In this document: positions 47,722 to 58,643 of the stretch, piece after piece
Numbering within the stretch: position 1 is the first letter of the stretch
Layout of the letters: every line of letters begins with the position of its first letter
From: Rhinopomastus cyanomelas
Taxonomy: Eukaryota; Chordata; Aves; Bucerotiformes; Rhinopomastidae
Length of the DNA stretch: 64,000 nt
Direction: 5' to 3'
Assembly: GCA_013400115.1 (NCBI GenBank)
Contig: VXBP01002775.1
Span: 274,046 to 338,045, forward strand
Made by a program: the position numbers and the translations under genes
Notes under the pieces: model-generated
Databases searched by the model: none
Told to the model about the DNA's origin: nothing
The model's input: the letters and a program-made list of their open reading frames with translations, nothing else

Positions 47722-48750
47722 CGGCTTGACCAGGGCAAGTCCTGCCTGACCAGTTTGGTGGCCTTTTACAACGGGGTCAAAGCCTCCATGATATACAAAG
47801 GCAGAGCAACAGAAGTCATCTACGTGGATCTGTGCAAAGCATTCGACGCTGTCCCACACGACGTTCTGATCTCTAAACTGGAACAACACGGGTTCAATGG
47901 TTAGGCCACTCAATGGACAAGGAGTGACTGGATGATCGCACCCACAGTTGTGATCAATGGCTCAGTGTCCAAAGACTGTTCCCAAAGGAGTGTTCCTCAA
48001 GGGTTGGTTCTCGGAGCAGAGCTATGTAACATCTTTGTCAGTGACACGGACAGTGGAATTGAATGTCCCCTTAGTCAGTTTGCTAATGATGCCAAACTGT
48101 GTGGTGAAGTCAACATACTGGAGGGAAGGGAGGCCATCCAAAAGGACCTTGAAAGGCTCAAGAAGTGGGCTCATGCAAACTGCATGAATTTGTACAAGTC
48201 AAATGCAAGGTCCTGCAACCTCTGATATCCCACCTGGAGTACTGTGTCCAGTTCTGGAATCCCCAATATAAGAAGGACATAGAGCTCCTGGAACACGTCC
48301 AGAGGAGAACAACTCCAATGTTCAGAGTGCTGGAGCACCACCCCTATGAGACCAGACTGAGCTAGCTGGGGCTGTTCAAACTGGAGAAGAAGAGGCCCTG
48401 AGGTGACCTTAGAGCAGCTTTGCAATATCTGAAGGGAGCTACAAGAAAGCTGGGGTAGGGCTTCTTACACGGGTGCGTAGCGACAGGACAAGGGGAAAGA
48501 GTTACAGACTTGAAGAGAGGAGATTGAGGTTGGACTCAGGAGGGAATTCTTTCCTGTGAGTGTACTCAGATGCTGGAACAAGTTGCTCAAGGAAGTTGTG
48601 GCAGCCCCATCCCTGGAAGCGTTGAAGGCCAGGCTGGATGGGGCCTTGAGTAACCTGATCTAGTGAAGGTGTCTCTGCCTACACAGAAGCATTAAAACCA
48701 GATGATCTTTAAGGTTCCTTCCAACCCTAGTCATTCCATGATTCTATTAA
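47722..48750 (+). pseudogene. CR1 with broken reverse-transcriptase frame
   Basis: About 1030 bp. One frame reads YNGVKASMIYKGRATEVIYV and then DLCKAFDAVPHDVLISKL (motif A) to a stop near 47905. After a frameshift come SVPQGLVLG (motif B) and FANDAKL (motif C, FADD changed to FAND). An internal deletion then joins the codons around 48210 to LEYCVQFWNPQYKKDIELLE, so the middle of the C-terminal region is missing. It ends in 3'UTR and a CATTCCATGATTCTATT tail. Non-functional. Confidence 0.93.
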
Positions 48751-49089
48751 TACTGCACACAGGCCACTTGATGCCATCACTTGCACCTCTTTGTAATTGT
48801 AGAAAACAGTGAAGCGTGGTTCCTGAGTATTTCAAAAACACATCCCTCATTAAAAATAAACTCAAAGGAGTTAGCTATTTGAAAAGCCCAAGCTTACTTT
48901 TCAATTCAAAGATTAATGTATTGAGCAGACTATTTCTTCAGAAGCTGAATCAGCAGCCAGAATCAGTCACAAATCATTATTCCAAAGATTAAGAATTAAG
49001 CAAAATAAATTTTTTTTGGCTTCCCCGTCTCTCCCTCCATCCCTCCAGCTCCCAGGCAGGACAAGCCAGGGAGCACAAACCAGCCAGCA

Positions 49090-49615
49090 CCAGTGGGAAG
49101 CACGTGCACCATCATGTCAAAAAAAAAAAAGAACAATGGACTCTGAGTGCAGGGTATTCCAAGAAAAGTGGACTTCTGATTATTTTTTCACAAAGTACAA
49201 AGAGAGAGCTGTTTGTGTGATAGGCCAGAATTCAGTGTCCGTGTTCAAGGAATACAATTTGCGTCGACACTGCGAAACTCAACATAAAGATAAATATGAT
49301 TCTTTGGTTGGACAAGTGAGAAAAGATAAAATATTAAGACTGAAACATGGATTGGCAACTCAGAAAAATACTTTTGTGAAGCAAAAGCAGCTCAGTATGT
49401 CATCACTTTGAGCAAGCCATCAAGTTGCCAAGTTCGTAGGGCACAGAGCATTCAAAGAGGGAGAATTTGTTAAAAAAAAAGCCCTCTTTCTGTTGCCAAA
49501 GAGTAAAGCCGTGAAGCAGTTAAGCTTGCATTTTGTTTCTAAAAACCAGTTACAAACCACTGTTTCCTCCTCTGAAATATCTTCTACAACCCCACAATTT
49601 CAGAATACTCTTTAA
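49090..49615 (+). pseudogene. hAT-type (Charlie-like) transposase relic with BED finger
   Basis: The frame at 49136-49411 translates to MDSECRVFQEKWTSDYFFTK and on to FKEYNLRRHCETQHKDKYDS, the BED zinc-finger pattern of hAT transposases and of host genes derived from them (GTF2IRD2 and ZBED-like families). Expected ligands are C-x2-C and H-x4-H. Here the second Cys is Gly (AVCVIGQN), while the His pair is intact. After the stop at 49409-49411 another frame continues the family pattern with ASHQVAKF and AFKEGEFVKK and stays open to about 49614. The DDE/RNase H catalytic core and the C-terminal dimerisation domain are absent. A decayed DNA transposon is most likely; a retrocopy of a domesticated gene is less likely. 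Confidence 0.8.
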
Positions 49616-49619
49616 ATTG

Positions 49620-50575
49620 TCAAGAATGAAAGCAGCACTCACACCTCCTCTAATGTACTTAGTCACACATTTCCATATTCATTTGGATTGCGTTACACTG
49701 AGAGACTGAACCATATCATTACAATCTGCTAATCCACCCAGTAACTACTCCAGGATGCACAGTGTGCTCCAGTTAGCAAATATTCTGTGTGAAGATGCAA
49801 ACACCAGCTACATTCTGATAGATTTATAATTACATGAGGTAGTACTGCAATGACCACTGCTCGTAGAGCCATCAGGGCTGCTCACAGAGGAAGCAGGTAC
49901 AGAGTAAGAAGTATCACCGTTCAATTTAGTAGAAAAAAGTTGAAGCTAGAGGAGATAACTGACACAGAGCACTGTCTTATCAAGGGCCAGAGAATGTTGG
50001 TTTTTACTCCAAGTAACTGCTCACAGACACGACCCTGTGCACAAAGAATGTGCTTTGTGCAACTAAATCCTCAAAATCCTGATGTTTTATAACTCAGATA
50101 TTAGGAAGTACTGTTACTAAAGGGCACCACTGTTTGCAACATATAATATCCTACCATCTGCTACGAGCAAGCCAATTAACAATGTTGAATTGATTGTGCA
50201 GACAAGGAGAAATAAGTAGGAGTGCAAAATTGTGGGCCTTGTTACGACAATACCCATTACAGATGAAGGCAGCAGAATAGAGCTCGTCTATTTTAATGGT
50301 GAAGGTTTTGCTGTGCTATTTATTATGTACATCTTTTATGTCACATATTTGTACTCCTTATTTCCCTGCTCTTTAAAGATCTGTTCACTCAGCAATTGGC
50401 ACCCATAAAGTTATGGTGTTATTGCCTACAAAATCTCCTCAAGGTGCAAAGCATCCCCCACACACACGTTAACGAAAATCTCTGTTTATGATACAGAGTA
50501 GCTGCAGAAAGAAAGTGACAACAGAAATGACACTAAATAAGAGTTGAATTACAGACTAACCTTATGATTTTAAAC
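49620..50575. other. Intron sequence, no feature seen
   Basis: Could include unrecognised non-coding parts of the hAT element. An 80-codon plus frame at 49850-50092 is not recognised. Confidence 0.4.
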
Positions 50576-50579
50576 AGAC

Positions 50580-50822
50580 TAGTGTCATCTAGTGATAGGA
50601 CAAGGGGCAGTGGGTGTCAGCTAGAGCAGAGGAGGTTCCACATCAATATAAGAAGGAACTTCTTCCCGGTGAGGGTGACAGAGCCCTGGAAGGGGCTGCT
50701 CAGGAGGGGTTGTGGAGTCTCCTTCACTGGAGATGTTTAAAATCCACCTGGATGTGTTCCTGTGTGACTTGGTCTAGGGGATCCTGCTGTGGCAGGGGAC
50801 TGGACTAGACGATCTTTCAAAG
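50580..50822 (+). mobile_element. CR1 fragment, left arm of a foldback
   Basis: AGTGTCATCTAGTGATAGGA to TAGACGATCTTTCAAAG. The last 35 to 40 bp with the usual tail are missing; the sequence passes directly into the opposite-strand CR1. Confidence 0.92.
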
Positions 50823-51030
50823 ACTCCCCCTGGGCAGCCCCTTCCAGTGCTCTGTCACCCTCACCATGAAGAAGTTCCTTCTCATATTGATGTGGCACCT
50901 CCTGTCTTCCAGGTCACACCCATTGCCCGTTGTCCTATCAGAGAACAGCCTGGCTCCATCCTCCTGACACCCACCCTTCACATATCTATAAACATTACTA
51001 GGGTCACCTCTCAGTCTTCTTTTAAGCAAC
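50823..51030 (-). mobile_element. CR1 fragment, right arm of a foldback
   Basis: Starts at GACTCCCCCTGGGCAGCCCC, lacking about 130 bp of its own 3' end, and reaches CTCTCAGTCTTCTTTTAAGC in the ORF2 C-terminal region. It is roughly 90% complementary by eye to 50590-50724. Confidence 0.92.
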
Positions 51031-51034
51031 ATAG

Positions 51035-52575
51035 GTATGTCTTACTAAGCAAGTGTTCAAAATTTCAGAACTAGAAAGAAAAGAAATGAAAGTAAAATTC
51101 ACAAACACACACAATAAGAAAAAAACAGACTACCCAGGAAAAGAAACAACCAGGCTCTCGGTTCTTTACGTTTTGCATCAAGTTTGGATTAGAAAAACTA
51201 ATCTGAAGAAAATGGGGCACAAGTATCGTTATCATTTGGTAAGATCTGACAAGGCAAAAAAATACCCTAATTTCTCCCCTTTCAACAATCTGCATATGTG
51301 GAAAGAGTAGTTTCAATGCACTGTTTAACCTATAATCAAAGTGATGAAACAGATCAACAGCAGAAGTGATCCTCCAAAAGGTGCTGGCAAAACTAACACA
51401 TGGATTGACAGGACAGAGATCTACTAGTGGACAAATCATTTCAGAGCAGACACAGGAGGCAGTGGAGAAAATATTACTAAACCAGTCCTTGGAGAGAAAA
51501 AGACAGGGCACCTGGAGAGATGGATGCAGTCTGCAACGCAGATGAACAGCCCTGAGACACTTGTCACTAGCTGGACTGCGAGACACTGACATTAATGAGG
51601 GTGGCATTTGGAAGATAAAAGCCATATCTCTGAAGTAGACCATGCAGTTTCCAGGTACCATACATGGGGACATGGTGTAATCAAAAGGGATGGGAAAATG
51701 CTCACATCTACCAAAAGCATCACAATTGCAACTGATATTCATGAGAGAATATCAATTAGGAATACATTGCTTAAGATTTTGTCTGGAGGGTTGGTGGGAA
51801 TTGTGGGTTGTTTTTCCACTCAGCCCAGTCAATTCCCATCACATTTATCTATTGAAGGACTTCCCATCAGTCATCCACTTACACCTGCCTTGTCAAAAGT
51901 TGGTGCTTCATTGACAAGCACTTTTGATGCAGCAGATATCTAGAAGACAGTTCTACCAACAGTGTGTGGGGAGTTACAGAGGTGAAGGCACTTGCTTGTG
52001 ATTATCTGCTCTTGAAAACATGGAAGAGCTGGATGATATCCTGAGCACGGGTTTCCAGGACACAAGCAAGTAGAAAGGATGAGGCCTGGCTGCCTCTCGC
52101 AGTTGTCTCAGACTGTCACTACCCCAAAAATGACATCAGCTGTGTCTGAGAGCCGTTCCTGTCCTAACCTATGGGACAGGAAGTATCATTATTAATTAAC
52201 CACTTCCTGCTCTCATGCCTCATTGTCATCCATGTCCCTCAATCCATTTTGATTCCAGTGTTCTTGGGCATCTCCTGTTCTTCTCCAGAAGGAAAGGATA
52301 TTGTCATTCTGGAATAGAATGAGAAACCTGAGCTGTTCTGGGATGAACAGCCTTACTGATCTCCAGAATCATCCTGCGATGGATCTTAGAAATAGAATAC
52401 AAGATCCCACCTTTGTTCCCCTCCACACTGAATTATTACCCCTCTGGTCATTTTTTCCCAAAAAAAACAAAGCAGCTGCTTCTCCACTAAAGAAAAGCCA
52501 GTCAACATCCATATGCAGGTCCACCCATCTGCTTCTTCCTTTAGGAAAACTCTGCAGGCAGCCAAACCTCAAGTC
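51035..52575. other. Intron sequence with an unrecognised 223-codon minus frame
   Basis: The frame at 51742-51071 (minus) is the longest non-repeat frame in the intron. It is rich in Phe, Ser and Cys, has no domain I recognise, and its C-terminal end overlaps an A/C-rich tract. Without splice or conservation support it is treated as chance. Confidence 0.45.
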
Positions 52576-52579
52576 CACA

Positions 52580-52870
52580 GCGGGTGATAAGTGAAGTCGG
52601 AGCAGCAGCGGTCCGAAGGAATGACTGTCCCAGGACAGGGCGCCTGGGAAGGACCTTCCAAGGGCCAGCGGGGTCCGCAGCAGCGAGCGGCGGGCAGCGG
52701 GCTGGGCGCTGTGCGAGGGGCCTGGGTGCCGTCCGTGGTGCTGATACGCGGTCCGGGCGCTGTCCGTGGTGCTGGCACGGGGACCGCCCTCCGCCGCGGA
52801 GCCAAAGGCCTGCAGTAACCCCGAGGTGGCGGAGCGCGGCAGCCGCGGAAGGGGGCACCTCAGAGTGAGC
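52580..52870. promoter_or_regulatory. Small intronic CpG island
   Basis: About 290 bp are strongly GC-rich and CpG-dense, between A/T-rich flanks. The block includes an imperfect duplication built on GTCCGTGGTGCTG (first copy 52730, second about 30 bp on). It lies 6.4 kb downstream of the NXPH1 start codon in gene orientation. Frames of up to 181 codons on the minus strand and 94 on plus come from composition and match nothing I know. An alternative promoter or a long non-coding RNA start is possible. Confidence 0.55.
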
Positions 52871-52979
52871 CTTGTCCCAGCCCATCTGCAAGCCCTCGTC
52901 CTCTCCCCCTGCATTCAAACTATTCTGCATCTCCGACAGCGCGGGGGCGGGAGGGGGCAAACACACTGAGGGGGGAAAA

Positions 52980-55900
52980 AAAGGTTAAATCACGTGGACT
53001 AACCAAGCGCTGAAGAAAGTTTTAGTCACGGATCCAGGAACGAAGAGGAAAGCGGTAACCCAAACTAACCCGGCATGTCGCAAGGACAAGCTCTTTCCGC
53101 TTCCTCTTTCGTAGTGCATACAGAGAGCTCGCCACCACGTGCGAAGGTGCCCACGGCCCCGTCCTGCTGCAGAGTCCCGAGCGCCTCCTGACTGTCCTTC
53201 AGTATCGCCTGCCTCTCCTCTTTGATTTAAAGTTTGAAAAAGAACGGGTAGAGTGAAGCTGACTGAATCCCTGCTTTAACTACAAACAAGCCCAGCAAGA
53301 AGTATTCTGGGTTAAGAAGCTGTATTCCTAAGAAGCGGCCGGTGCCAGAGCAGTTAAAATAGAGTAGAAAAGCCTCTTGCAAAGTCAATTCTTATGTAGA
53401 TGAGGCGACATAAGAGCTTTTCTCTCTCTTCACGGGTTTAGTGAATTTCTAATTTGCCCAAAGAAGCCCTAGAGGAAGAAAGGGCGGGAATACTGGGACT
53501 GCTAGTCGTAACAAGTATTACAGTGATCTGGATTGCCGACTAGAAACACACTGAAAATGAGGGGATCCGACGTCATTTTCTCAACGAGTTATTTCTTTTG
53601 ACCTTGGCCTTTGTCCATCTAGGCTGAACACACTTCCTGCAATGAGCACCACCCCTGCTCTCTGCCAGATACACAACTTTGGTCTCTCTAGGTCACTGAA
53701 AGGGAAAAAAGGAGAAGAAGTTTCCCTTAAAAAGAATAAAAGGACAAAAAGAGAAGAAAAGATACTCACGGAGGTTTAAGCAAGAGCCAGAAAACCGTAG
53801 GGGTTAAACAATGAACTAAGAAGCATGATACTGTCCTGTATCAGAGAGCAGTTTCCACAGCATTGAGAAGCTGCCAATATATATCATATCAATAAAAAGG
53901 AGCTCTTCGAAAGCTTGCATGTAATTGAGATTGGAGATCTTTTTTGATATGGGTTGGCATTTCCTCATATCAGTCTGACAGAGCCAACTCAGGAAATTGC
54001 TGGTAATATTCATCTGGGGAGCACTTTCATTAAACGTAATTCATTCGACTTTCACAATAAATTGAGTGACATCCTTACTGCAGAACCTTTTTATCCTTGA
54101 TGAAGTGCTTGCCAGCCTTTGGTTTTTCACTTTATTGTCACATTCCTTAAAGCAGAATCGTCAACATGTCAATCTACTGCATGAAAAAAATACTAAAGCT
54201 GTATTTACAAAGCACCCAGGAGGTGGTTTTATGCTGATTTACAAGAAGAGCGAGGTGGGTGTTAAACTATCTGATAAATCACAGCATAACTTCACCTAAA
54301 CCCAATCGGGAGAACAGAAGCCAAACCTAAGGAGGGAAGGATGGATCATACATTGTCTCCAAGGGCTGGCTACTCCAAGTAATTGGTTTCTTAACCTTCT
54401 TCACTGTACTTTCTAAGACTACTGGGAAAGTGTCTTTTTGTTAATTAAAATGGCGTTTAGAGATGCAAGGAAATATTAAAGAGCTTAAAATGGATACCTC
54501 TAGGTACCGACTTGAAAGATTTGGCTATTCAGAGTGGCAGGGATACTGGGTTACATTCAGGTGTCTCCCTAAAAAGTGAAATCTGTTTTAGCCTGCTTTC
54601 TCCAGCGGTGTAAGACATTAAACAGTGTGTACTAAGCACCAGTAAGAAGACGTTTCAGTGCGGGGATGGCCTTTCTTAAACTCTTACCAAGGGTCCCTGG
54701 TGGTTAGGAAGGAAGGAATACCGAAAAAGAATGTACCATCCTTCTCTTTGAAAAAACTGTTTCAGTCCCCCCAAAACCCACGTTCCCCTCACAAAAAAAA
54801 AAAAAAAGCATTAAAAAGCGCTAAAAACTCCCAACAAACTAGAGCGCAGATAAGTTTGTTTCGTCTACACGAGAGTCCGCTTGCTATTCCCATTCCTCAC
54901 CTTCCCAAAAGGGAAATTATCCCCCCTAGACCACGGCAAAAGAGTCTCAACTGCTTTAGAAAGCGGGATCGTCTCGAGGCTATGCAAACTCTCTCTCACA
55001 AAAAGCCGCGCTAAGCGTCTCCCACCCCCACCCCTCACTCCCCCGCCCTCGACGTCAAAATGAAAATTGAAAAAAAAAAATTCGCTTATTTTGGGGGAAA
55101 AAGCACTAGCGGGATGCTTTCAGCACCGAATGCCTCTGAGGAAATCCTGTGGATGCTGATTAGGACAGGACAATGCCTTCTCTCTCTTGTGTTTTTTGTT
55201 GTTTGATCTCCGCTGCCTGTAGAAGGTTGTTTCACTTTTTTTTTGTCCCACGACAAAGTAGGGCACAATCAGCAACTATCCTTAAAAAGAAGGGGGAAGA
55301 AACCCAAACTACCTATCTTCGGTGGCTCTCCACGTTCCTCATAGCTTTCATTAACCTAAGTGAAATGACCGCAAACAGTGCACCACAGGGAGAAATGAAA
55401 TGTACACAAATGCTGGAAGCCACTAGCCCCCTGTTTACCCCCTCAGCAAACACCGGACCAAGCGTGCCACCGCTGAGAAGCATTTTAAACCCTTATTATA
55501 CACAGCATTTCTGCAGAAGAGCTCGGCTCTGCTCTCAGAAGGCCTCCAAACTACAGTGACGGTGTGGAACAGACCTTAAAACCTCAGCCCGGTACGAGGT
55601 GGAAGTTATCAGGCTGCTTGCAAGACCCTTTGCCAAAGCTGCCCCGGGAGCCTCGCGGTTGTACTAGAAGCACCCCCCGCTAAACAACCCGCTCGAGGGT
55701 TTAAAAATCACCCTCCGGTTTCCTCTTGTGCTGCTTAAATTCTGCACGAAGTTAAAACGCTCTGCCAGGCGGCTCTGGTGTGTTTCCTAATTTACAAACC
55801 CCACCGGTGAGAGAAACACTTGGCTGCGAAGACACGAGCTGGGGCAGATGAGAGGGGGAGGGATTCTTACCCTTGCAGAACGCAAAGCAAAACCCCGACT

Positions 55901-56020
55901 GATTTTAACTCCATACCCGCTTCGTCGAGGAAGGAGTAGCTAAGGAGTGAGCTCAAGACACTCTCTGGGGTGATCCCAGCCAAACGTTATCATTCCTTGC
56001 TTGCACTGGGCGGGAAGCTC
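52980..56020. other. CR1-free intron near the 5' end of NXPH1
   Basis: 3 kb of unique sequence with A homopolymers (54793-54808, 55070-55080) and retained CpGs at 55560-55960. Frames of up to 128 codons (55173-55559 plus) are not recognised. Confidence 0.45.
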
Positions 56021-56024
56021 CCCC

Positions 56025-56235
56025 CTACTTGAAGGCTGAGCCCGCGGATTTGCCGGGGGGCACAACTACGGGATCTGTAAGGCATTTTGCAGCCCAGTGG
56101 CCTGGGTTTGCTGCAGATATGCGCAGGACCTGGCCGACGGCCGACAGCGGGGCCGGGAGCGACAGGACGGGGCGAGAGGCTGCGGCCGCCGGGAGCTGCC
56201 AGCCTCGGGCCCCGCCGGTCCCCAACCGGCACAGG
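56025..56235. promoter_or_regulatory. Second small intronic CpG island
   Basis: About 210 bp are CpG-dense, including GCGGCCGC, isolated in otherwise A/T-balanced intron sequence. Overlapping open frames of 66 to 148 codons on both strands have the Pro/Arg/Ala-rich look of GC-driven frames and are not called as genes. Confidence 0.5.
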
Positions 56236-56439
56236 GCAGGTCCTCAGCAGCGGGTACGGAAACAATCTGCTTTCTCCTTTGGGACCATGCTTGACCTGTT
56301 CCGGTGAGAAATAACTAGTTATGATCCTTTCTGTATTTGCCAGCACCTCGCGCGTTTTGTAGTCTCTTCCACAGTATGTAGCTTCCACTCCGGAAAAAAG
56401 AAGAAAGAAACTAAGAGAAACAGGCTGGTGTTTCATTGT

Positions 56440-57650
56440 CCAGTGCTCGCAGACTGGAAATTCACCGGCAGCTAGGCAGGAATTAAACGAGAAGGTTTCA
56501 TTAAGGGAACGGTGTAAAACGCTGGTGCCCTTTTAAACAGATAGAGCCCAAACCTGAAAGAGACTGCGATCTCCGGGTGTATTTTGCTTTCTTAATATTT
56601 ACGTTGTTCCTTAATGATGATTTCGAGCTCGACACAGCTCTCTTAGTTAAGGAAATCCATTAGAATAAGACTAAGGTGCTTTTGAAAGAACAGCGGTGGA
56701 GTCTTGTGGTAAATGAGACCGAGTGCAGCTGTTTGACCACTTTCCGCAGCTCTTTAAATGCGAAGAAAGAAAAATAACTGCATGCCTTTAAAGGTTAACT
56801 TCTAATTCCACCAAATAAGTCCTAAGTTATCCCGATAGGCCGAAAGAAATGCACTTCCACTGCAAATCAAATGTACCATTTTCAATACACTGCACAGCTC
56901 GAAACAAGGAGAAAATGCATACGTCTCAGAGGCTGACTCATGTTCTTATCAATAAACATAATAAGGCTTAACCCAGAAAAATTCCTACTCGCCGTGGTCG
57001 GCTGTGACCTCTATAAATTTCAGGCAATAAGGCTAGATGGCACATGAGTCTATTAAAAAGCGGGAAAGAAAAGCAGATGCACTTTTTTTTCCCCCAAGGT
57101 TTCATTAGGAAGACGTTTAACGGGTGGGGGGGAAAAATACAAACAATTAAAATCAACAAAGCACAGTGGTTTGCTGAATGAAAAGAAATAACCACAAGCC
57201 AGGGAGTGTCTGTAAATGGCTAACTTGGAGGCAGCTCGGCCTCGCCGCGGCTGTTCGCTGCCACTGAACACCGCCTTGTTCAGGCAAAGAGGAAGCATCC
57301 CATCTTCCCTCTTACCCGAATTCCTAACCACTTTCTAAAAGGATTTTTTAGCAAACTCAATAGGAAGCCGGTTGTGCTGCCATTTCATTTACCTCTCCTA
57401 ACAGGCTGGGTACTGCAAATTCAATTCCTAATTGAAACTGCTCTGGTCCGCACACACGCACACACAACAAAATGCTCCACCTCGTCGGCTTGCGGCCCCG
57501 CAGTAAAGATTTAAACCAAAGTTGATGCTTCGCTGCCAATAAACAGTTTATTGCCACGTGATGGCCTAATGCAAACTTTCAGAGCGCTCCCTAAACACAG
57601 AGAACAGGGAGAGACTGGCGTAAACATATAAGTATCGACTCTGAAAGAAA
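56440..57650. promoter_or_regulatory. CR1-free, CpG-retaining stretch, candidate regulatory DNA
   Basis: Non-repetitive, with TTTAAAG and TAATT motifs and scattered CpGs. 57180-57440 (GGAGGCAGCTCGGCCTCGCC, later CAAATTCAATTCCTAATTGA) has the mixed composition of conserved elements. No coding frame is convincing. Confidence 0.3.
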
Positions 57651-57878
57651 TCCTTTGGCTACCCCCAAGTGTTTTGGCAGAAGACACAACCCAGCCGAGA
57701 AGCGCATCCCCTTTCCCCGGCTTGTCCTTTATTCCCGATTTATTTATTTTTTTTTAACACTAGTTCTCATTGTATCGAGGGCGAAACTAGAAAACAAATC
57801 GTCTCCTTCACTGTGCAACGCCAAGCCCTCGGGGAAAAAAAAAAAAAAAGAAAGAAAAAAAGAAAGAAGTATTCAGGT

Positions 57879-57925
57879 NNNNNNNNNNNNNNNNNNNNNN
57901 NNNNNNNNNNNNNNNNNNNNNNNNN
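57879..57925. other. Assembly gap (47 N)
   Basis: This is a run of N between an A-rich tract (57837-57870) and the left edge of the CpG island. True length and content are unknown. It removes part of the regulatory region close to NXPH1. Isolated Ns elsewhere are at 1631, 58235, 58742 and 60582. Confidence 0.99.
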
Positions 57926-58235
57926 GCAGCGCCCCCAGGCGGCGCGGCCGTGTCTGCGCAGGGAGCGGCGGCGCTGACAGCGCCCGGCGGCCGCGGGGCC
58001 GGGCCGGGGCCGGGGGGCTTCTCCGGGCCGCACTCCTGGAGAAGGGGCTTTCCCTACCCCTACGCCACGGGAACGAGCTCTCGCCAAGCGTCTGGCGGCT
58101 GGATCGCAGCATCGCGCGGGCACGGGCTGTACAGAAGCAGCCTTCCCGGGTGTCATTCCTTGCGCTCGCAGAGGAAGCCGAGTATGCGTTAAGGGGGTAA
58201 CGCCACGGTGTACCCGTGGTCCCCCACTAATCTAN

Positions 58236-58505
58236 TATTCAGGTAATGAAGTCTGTAACTAAACGGTAATTGAATCAGCATAATTTGCACACTGAATGGT
58301 TTTCAAATGCTCCCAGTTTACAATTAAAGGAGAATTAATGCGCTGGTTGTTCAGACTGCAGAGCATTAGAATAAATCCAGCACTGTTGTTGTAATGAGTT
58401 GAGAGCGGTTTAACTGCCAGCAAACACATTTAAAATTTAACACGACGTATCGATTTCGCTCCGGCTTTTTGACAGATTATTCGCCACGCATTTTTCTCCC
58501 AGCGT
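58236..58505. promoter_or_regulatory. A/T-rich putative conserved element inside the CpG island
   Basis: A non-repetitive A/T-rich block sits between two CpG-dense blocks, with several homeodomain-type TAAT/ATTA cores (58266, 58333 and around) and a TTTAAATT-type core near 58432. It has no CR1, no simple repeat and no coding frame. Vertebrate developmental genes often have such conserved enhancers by their promoters. Conservation cannot be measured here. Confidence 0.35.
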
Positions 58506-58607
58506 CCCCCCTCCTAGTCTCCACGCACACACATTCCCAGCTATAAAATTCGCGTCAGGGAAAGCCTCCCGCAGCAGACGCAGCACCGCCGAGCACGGAC
58601 AGAGTCA

Positions 58608-58608
<1 letters not shown>

Positions 58609-58640
<32 letters not shown>
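58609..58640 (+). repeat. (CA)16 microsatellite
   Basis: This is a perfect dinucleotide array inside the CpG island, 0.6 kb downstream of the NXPH1 exon in gene orientation. Confidence 0.95.

Positions 58641-58643
<3 letters not shown>

Noticed and set aside
51071..51742. 223-codon minus frame
   Set aside because: Long, but no recognisable domain, no splice or promoter context, biased composition; probably chance. It would be reopened by a homologous protein in other birds.
52369..52966. 181- and 141-codon minus frames over the intronic CpG island
   Set aside because: Open because of GC content; no family resemblance.
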